Positions 59,359 through 64,000 of a stretch of 64,000 nt of DNA are shown one piece after another. Position 1 is the first letter of the stretch. The number at the start of each line of letters is the position of its first letter. The translations under genes and the position numbers were made by a program. The stretch is from Rhizomicrobium electricum. Lineage in GTDB: Bacteria > Pseudomonadota > Alphaproteobacteria > Micropepsales > Micropepsaceae. The stretch is taken from contig NZ_JAASQS010000009.1 in NCBI RefSeq assembly GCF_011762045.1, forward strand, positions 269,020-333,019, read 5' to 3'. The notes beneath the pieces are model-generated. The model was given only the letters and a program-made list of their open reading frames with translations. It ran no database searches and was not told where the DNA came from.

Positions 59359-61334
59359 AAATGCGCCTCCTCTACCAAATCAAATTCGTTGAAATAGTCT
59401 CTGCCTTCTACAATGGCCGCGTTGTTTGATTGCGCGACCCCCTTTTCCGGCAACGCGTCGACCCATTGCTTAGTCCCTGGGGTCTTTCGGAACACGGTCA
59501 GATATTTGACTTTTGACGCGCTACCCTCGAGCGAAGAAACGAAACCGAGTTTTTCAACCGAAATCACGAGACCGACAAATTGGCTTGTCAGTTTTGGGAG
59601 CAATTCACCGATTGCTCGACGACGGCCTGCGTCTAGCGGCCCGGCCGGACTGTCCACTATCAGCGGAAACTTATTTTGACCTCGCTCCAACACAGTCATG
59701 AGGAATATATAGCCAACCGCAAGCGTTTGTCCCACGCTCGCGCCAGCTTGATGCGCCAGATGCAGAGAGCGATCGATCCTTTCGAGCTGCACCGGGTCGT
59801 GTGCAAGTACTTTGTTTAGCCTGTTGTTACACTCCGTAAGGACGATTCCTCGGATACGATTTCGAGCAAGCTCTCGCGCCTCTGAGACAATATCCTTCAA
59901 CAACTCTGTTTGCCGATGAATCGTTACAGTTTCTGTAATCTCCGAAACTTTGCGGTTTGCCTCCGCCAGTCGCTTTCTAAGTAAGGCCAGCGAAAACGTC
60001 TTTTCCGTATCTTCGGAATCGTCAGCGGGCGCAGAGATCTCTTTAAGTACGTTTTCGATTTCCTTGATCTCTGCAGTTTTGTTTTGAAGTTCTGTTTGCC
60101 ATTCGAGCAGCTTATCATCACCCTGCTCGATACGTTTTTGGCGAAGAGCGCTAACCGTACCAGTGGCTCTCTGCCTATCTCTAACGGCATCGCCGAGCGC
60201 CTTAATACAACTAGCTAATCGAACATCCGGCTCAAATGCTCCAGTGCAGGGAATGAACTTATCAATGTCAGTCTTCATCGCATTGATCAGCCCATTCTCT
60301 TCAGCGCCAAGATAATCTTTCGAGCGCACGGTGATTTCGGTCCGCGCTTTCTCGTTCATCTCTCGGCCGCAAATACAAGTATCCTCGCGCAGCAAATCTT
60401 GAAAAAACTGCGCGGACGTATTCTCCGGAAGTTTCAAACTATCCAAATTACTCTTAAGCATTTGCAGGGACGTTGCGATTTGAGAATGCAAGACATCTGG
60501 TCGCCGGACAAACTGCATTAACTCGCCCGTGAGGGCTTCAACTCGCTTTTCACTATCTGCTAACGCCCGTTGAGCGCTTTCATATTCCGTGTTGTCGCTC
60601 GTGCTTCGAGCCATATGGGTCGCAATGACTTCTTTCAGTTTTTCAATCCGAAGCTTTAGCCCCTCCAACTCACCTTTCGACTGCGACTGAGCTGTTTCAA
60701 TTTGTGTAATCCGTGTGGCGATCCGTGTTTGCGCTCGTTCCCAACCGGCTAACCCAGTCGTGGTTCTCGGATTCCCCCCCCGTGCAGCTCGTTTCCAGGC
60801 GTCGTCTGCAGTCTCTGCGACGTCGTTTAGGAGATACAACTGACACAACGCATCGATGGCCTTTTCCGCTTCGGATTTGCCTACATCCAGCAGTCTGCCA
60901 GCAAATTCCCCGTCAAATACGAACAAATTGATGAACTGACTACGAAGAAACGGATAGACCTGCGGCGGTGGGTGGTATCCGGACTTTACTCCGCCCGTAG
61001 CAGGATCTGTCGTTCGATAAAATGCCTGCCCCTCCGTGTAGTCCAGGATGAGTTCGAACGTAAGCGGGCGTTCGTCGACCAAGAGGTCAACCTTGAAGCT
61101 CCCACGAGCAGAGGTATCATGCGGGCGCTGAAAACGCCGGACGTCAGCAGGAGCCCACTGCTTTGCTCCGCCGTCAAGAGTTGCCCTGAGCAATTCAAGC
61201 GTAGTGGTTTTTCCAGTTCCGTTCGGCATCTGGATTAAGCTCACCGGAGGAATCTCCCCATGCGCAAGCAAATCCACCGCTACATCAGGGCACCTAAGGC
61301 CTTCACTTGACCAGCCACGCAGCTCAATCTTCAT
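59355..61334 (-). CDS. SMC-like ATPase of the Dnd effector module
   Basis: The 659-aa protein has Walker A MPNGTGKTTT at 36-45, FVFDGEFAGRLLD near 140 and a long coiled coil with a CIC motif at Cys320/Cys322 (zinc-hook-like). A second coil and a C-terminal ATPase half with FPLIVDSPAGPLDAGRR follow. It resembles DndD/RecN-type ATPases but differs from the DndD encoded here. I start at ATG 61334, overlapping the 65-aa gene by 11 nt. A role in DNA sensing or restriction is inferred from neighbours. Confidence 0.8.
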   Translation of the reverse strand: MKIELRGWSSEGLRCPDVAVDLLAHGEIPPVSLIQMPNGTGKTTTLELLRATLDGGAKQWAPADVRRFQRPHDTSARGSFKVDLLVDERPLTFELILDYTEGQAFYRTTDPATGGVKSGYHPPPQVYPFLRSQFINLFVFDGEFAGRLLDVGKSEAEKAIDALCQLYLLNDVAETADDAWKRAARGGNPRTTTGLAGWERAQTRIATRITQIETAQSQSKGELEGLKLRIEKLKEVIATHMARSTSDNTEYESAQRALADSEKRVEALTGELMQFVRRPDVLHSQIATSLQMLKSNLDSLKLPENTSAQFFQDLLREDTCICGREMNEKARTEITVRSKDYLGAEENGLINAMKTDIDKFIPCTGAFEPDVRLASCIKALGDAVRDRQRATGTVSALRQKRIEQGDDKLLEWQTELQNKTAEIKEIENVLKEISAPADDSEDTEKTFSLALLRKRLAEANRKVSEITETVTIHRQTELLKDIVSEARELARNRIRGIVLTECNNRLNKVLAHDPVQLERIDRSLHLAHQAGASVGQTLAVGYIFLMTVLERGQNKFPLIVDSPAGPLDAGRRRAIGELLPKLTSQFVGLVISVEKLGFVSSLEGSASKVKYLTVFRKTPGTKQWVDALPEKGVAQSNNAAIVEGRDYFNEFDLVEEAHL

Positions 61335-61521
61335 GTTCCCGGCCTTCAAGCTTGAGTGCACTACACACGTCATTCAAATGCCTTGCATTATCGGCGGCTT
61401 GAACATCGCCGGTACTGAGCTGCTTGAGCCAAGCGATGAGACGCTGCGATACCGCAGAAGGCTGCGATTTATTGGCGACGACTTCTCGAACAGCCCGTTC
61501 CAGCTCCGGATCAAGCGGCAT
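61324..61521 (-). CDS. 65-aa protein between helicase and SMC-like genes
   Basis: A short helical, charged protein starts MPLDPELERAVREVVANKSQ. It has a strong ribosome site (GGGGGG before the ATG) and overlaps both neighbours by 11 nt. This tight packing supports a real gene translated with them. It has no recognised family and is perhaps a small subunit of the SMC-like ATPase. Confidence 0.65.
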   Translation of the reverse strand: MPLDPELERAVREVVANKSQPSAVSQRLIAWLKQLSTGDVQAADNARHLNDVCSALKLEGREHED

Positions 61522-63511
61522 TGTGGTCCCCCCTTCGAGACTTAGAGATTTTTCCGAGCCATTCAGCGCGTTCCTGATCCGCGTTTGGGAAAAGATCTTC
61601 TTCTTTGTCCGGTCGGACAAAGTCCAGCACACGCGCTCTCTTGCCAGGGTTATGCGGATCGACCCGCAAACACCTTCCGATACGCTGAATGGTCTCAAGC
61701 TTGGAGCGCGCGGACGAAAGCAAAATCACGCTCTTCAGTGCGCGAATGTCGATTCCCTGTGAGATGCGGTGGCACGTTATGAGACACGAAATCTGCCCGC
61801 GTGCAAATTCCAGAAGATGCTCTTGCTCGTCGTCGGCATAATAAGTTCTGTAAAGGTGCGTGTAGCGGTGGAGTATTTCCAACAGCCGCGCGCCGTATTC
61901 TCGGGTTTCGACAAAGATGACACAACTGTCCAGTATGGACTGGTCACTCTGCAAGAAGCGCGCAAACACCAACGGCTTCATCTCGGCGGTCTTGTAAACC
62001 TTCGAAAGTTCAGTCCAGAGCTCCTCGTTGGACATTGGGTTGGACGAATTCGCCCTCGCCGCTTGGCGGGAATAAACTTGCCGCAATCTCAACCGATCAT
62101 CTTCCGTCAGATCGTAGTCGAGAGGCGTGTAGTCGAACTCGCACAGAACACCTCTTGCAATGGCCTTTTCTAGTGGGAAGTCGAACAGCGTCTTGCCGAT
62201 TTCGTTTTCGATAAATTTATTACCTTCAGCGTCGTAGGCTCGCTCGGGAGTGGCGCTTAAACCCAGCCTGTATCCAAATGACTGGTGCTGTCCGGCTAGG
62301 GACTGTATCAAACTCGGCACACCCAAACCGTGCACTTCGTCGTGGATGATGATTGTGGAAGCTCGACGCGTTGGGTCCAGACGTTCAAGAGCCTTGTCCA
62401 ACTGTTGCCTGGAAATCACGAGGATCGCGCGCTTTGGATCAAGAACATAATTTCCAAGCTCGTGAAATGTCCCAAAGTGCTTGTACACAATGAAGTCAGA
62501 CCGAGATTTTCGAACCCACTCGTCTAGCTCCAGTCCCCACTGCGAAAGCAGATCTGTGCCGTCGGTCGCAACTATGGCGCTGTCTATATCGCCTGCTTCA
62601 CTAAGGTGGGACAGTATCTTCAGAGCTGTGCGGGTCTTTCCTGTACCTGTCGCCATCTCCAGAATTCCCGCGCGCGCCTCGAGAAATTTTGAGACGGCCT
62701 CGTCCTGATGGCGCCATCGCGCAGGGTCTTCGTTTTGATCCGGCTCATCCTCGAACTCGAGTTTCGAATGTATTGTTGAGGGGCACACGTCGGGCGCAAT
62801 CGCTTCAAGCCTTTCGACTGACTTAGAAGTTAGCCTTCTTACACTTAACCCCTTTGCTTCATTATTCCAGGCTTCGTCGAACTGCTCGATTTTTATTTCT
62901 ACTCTCTCCAGTTCGCCTGGCATCCAAGTACGGTATACGTCAACCGATTCATAATTCCGCTCATGGCCGGAAATTGTTTCGTTGGCAGAACCGGTGAAAG
63001 CTAACGCGTGCCCTGATGGAAAGTTAAAAATGCCAATCTTTTCGTGGAAGATTCCGGCATCCTCAACGTGGTTTGCGAATGCAAACCTAATCTCCATTTT
63101 CTTGTTGGCCAGGAGCCACGCAAATATCTTTGCTCGGGTAGCTAGATCCGATGGCTCTTCGGCGAAATGAACAATTTCGTCGATGATCTTCTCAAGTATG
63201 ACCTGCTCGTGTCCACGGCGTTGGTCCGGGTCTGCAATCTGGCTGAGGACTTCAATATCTTCTCGCGACAACTTGTGTGAAGCGATTACCTTTATCGATA
63301 CGTCATTCGATTGTGCCAACCGCGGGAGGGCAGCTACCCAAGTGATAAGAGCTGAGCTCGAGAAGTAACCTGCGGCACGCCGATAGAGTGAACAATTTTG
63401 GAGGCAGGGTGCGAAAAACTCTGTAGCGAGAGATGCCTTACCGCTCCGATAGTGGGGTCTAGCAAATCGAAGACTAATTGGAGGATCGTTACTGTTCAGA
63501 TCCCGACTCAT
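61511..63511 (-). CDS. PLD-like nuclease / DEAD-box helicase fusion, Dnd restriction effector
   Basis: The 666-aa protein has an N-terminal phospholipase-D-like domain with the HxK motif FHEKIGIF (His156/Lys158) and FTGSANET. A superfamily-2 helicase follows: Walker A MATGTGKTRTAL near 287, DEVH at 391-394, LGLSATPER, and QRIGRCLR as motif VI. Only one HKD is visible, so dimerisation would be needed for a full nuclease site. It resembles proteins annotated as DNA phosphorothioation system restriction enzymes. It is the most upstream gene of the minus-strand operon. Confidence 0.85.
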   Translation of the reverse strand: MSRDLNSNDPPISLRFARPHYRSGKASLATEFFAPCLQNCSLYRRAAGYFSSSALITWVAALPRLAQSNDVSIKVIASHKLSREDIEVLSQIADPDQRRGHEQVILEKIIDEIVHFAEEPSDLATRAKIFAWLLANKKMEIRFAFANHVEDAGIFHEKIGIFNFPSGHALAFTGSANETISGHERNYESVDVYRTWMPGELERVEIKIEQFDEAWNNEAKGLSVRRLTSKSVERLEAIAPDVCPSTIHSKLEFEDEPDQNEDPARWRHQDEAVSKFLEARAGILEMATGTGKTRTALKILSHLSEAGDIDSAIVATDGTDLLSQWGLELDEWVRKSRSDFIVYKHFGTFHELGNYVLDPKRAILVISRQQLDKALERLDPTRRASTIIIHDEVHGLGVPSLIQSLAGQHQSFGYRLGLSATPERAYDAEGNKFIENEIGKTLFDFPLEKAIARGVLCEFDYTPLDYDLTEDDRLRLRQVYSRQAARANSSNPMSNEELWTELSKVYKTAEMKPLVFARFLQSDQSILDSCVIFVETREYGARLLEILHRYTHLYRTYYADDEQEHLLEFARGQISCLITCHRISQGIDIRALKSVILLSSARSKLETIQRIGRCLRVDPHNPGKRARVLDFVRPDKEEDLFPNADQERAEWLGKISKSRRGDHNAA

Positions 63512-63789
63512 TGCTGCGATAACCTCTCAAGCGGAGAGCCCGATAGCCCTCGAATCGAGGATCATTATCGCAATTCGCTGCGCAACCAATAGGTGACAGC
63601 CCGGCCAGGTACTACCTGCCGCACGAAACAGGACAGTTACTTAAGTGGTCAGGACAGTATGCCGCGCTCCGCTGGCTCGCGCTGGTGGTGGCTACCTTTG
63701 TTGGTCTCGAGGCCAACACCGCGTCAGGCCCGCGAGAGTGATGCGAGTGATTCTCAAATTGATGCGCATTGGGTGCCGATTTCGCAATA
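63512..63789. other. Region upstream of the dnd effector operon
   Basis: About 280 bp with no credible gene. It should hold the promoter for the minus-strand operon. The part at 63590-63690 looks like remnant mobile DNA but I cannot assign it to an element. Confidence 0.4.
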
Positions 63790-63817
63790 GAAAAGGCCCG
63801 GAGATACCTCCGGGCCT
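63790..63817 (-). terminator. Rho-independent terminator
   Basis: AGGCCCGGAG (63794-63803) and CTCCGGGCCT (63808-63817) form a perfect 10-bp stem with a 4-nt loop. On the minus strand it is followed by TTTTCTATT. It ends the gene at the right edge, whose stop is 26 nt upstream of it. Confidence 0.88.
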
Positions 63818-63843
63818 ATGCCTCTCCCACGAGCGGGTAGCCC

Positions 63844-64000
63844 CTACTTCTGTTTTTTTCGGGACCAATTTTCAGCGAGTAGAGCTGGTCGCCCGCCCTT
63901 CATGTTGTCAAATCGCTTCCAACCGTGACCCCAGTTACGCGCCCAATAATGACCCCCTTGTAGGTGCTGTTCGACAGGCCACGGAGGGACCCGCGCGCGT
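63844..64000 (-). CDS. C-terminal end of an unidentified Trp-rich protein (partial)
   Basis: On the minus strand an open frame enters from the right edge and ends at TAG (63844-63846), giving 51 residues. They are rich in Trp, Arg and Gly, with GGHYWARNWGHGWKRF near the middle and a basic end WSRKKQK. A good terminator follows the stop. I do not recognise the family. Confidence 0.55.
   Translation of the reverse strand, partial: RARVPPWPVEQHLQGGHYWARNWGHGWKRFDNMKGGRPALLAENWSRKKQK

Noticed and set aside
63593..63790. 65-aa plus-strand frame near the right edge
   Set aside because: It has no family features and an atypical composition, and it runs into the minus-strand terminator.

Overview
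The window reads as the chromosome of a diazotrophic alphaproteobacterium. It is GC-rich up to about 48 kb. NifA carries the cysteine motif of oxygen-sensitive alphaproteobacterial NifA, NifH regulation uses DraT/DraG, and the chemotaxis genes and outer-membrane porins also fit that group. I cannot name the genus from the sequence alone.

Region 1 (1-16.9 kb) is one long minus-strand chemotaxis operon, in transcription order STAS protein, cheY, cheA, cheW, three MCPs, cheW, a porin, a fourth MCP, cheW, cheR, cheB. The four MCPs share a signalling domain and a C-terminal tail but carry about 2, 6, 8 and 12 HAMP-like repeats. The 12-repeat protein contains an exact 468-bp tandem duplication.

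Region 2 (17-29 kb) holds ordinary accessory genes: a DUF2946-like protein, a secreted protein, an OprB porin convergent with a GH3/PA14 glycosidase, a TetR regulator with an FNT-family transporter, a four-PAS membrane histidine kinase and a class I aminotransferase.

Region 3 (29.5-47.6 kb) is a compact nitrogen-fixation cluster. A molbindin (mop) gene diverges from nifA-nifQ-nifS-draT-draG. This run converges tail to tail with nifB-fdxN-nifZ-nifT. Divergent from nifB is nifHDKENX-DUF269-fdxB, followed by iscA-nifU-nifV-nifW. Three NifA-type upstream activator sites (TGT-N10-ACA) and at least three good sigma-54 -24/-12 promoters are visible. One activator site lies midway between the nifB and nifH promoters. 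One promoter lies inside the start of nifS. The iscA-like gene has no canonical start codon and seems to begin at ATC.

Region 4 (47.6 kb to the end) is a horizontally acquired defence island with visibly lower GC. Its left border has a degenerate tyrosine-integrase fragment and a 45-nt 3' fragment of tRNA-Pro(GGG). A minus-strand operon then encodes, from 5' to 3', a PLD-like nuclease/DEAD-box helicase, a 65-aa protein, an SMC-like ATPase, a Dnd-associated small protein, DndB, DndC, DndD, DndE, DndA, an unusual protein with alpha-CTD-like and sigma-region-4-like domains, and a 70-aa protein. This is a DNA phosphorothioation system with an apparent non-DndFGH effector cassette. The island runs off the right edge, and an intact tRNA-Pro is predicted beyond it.
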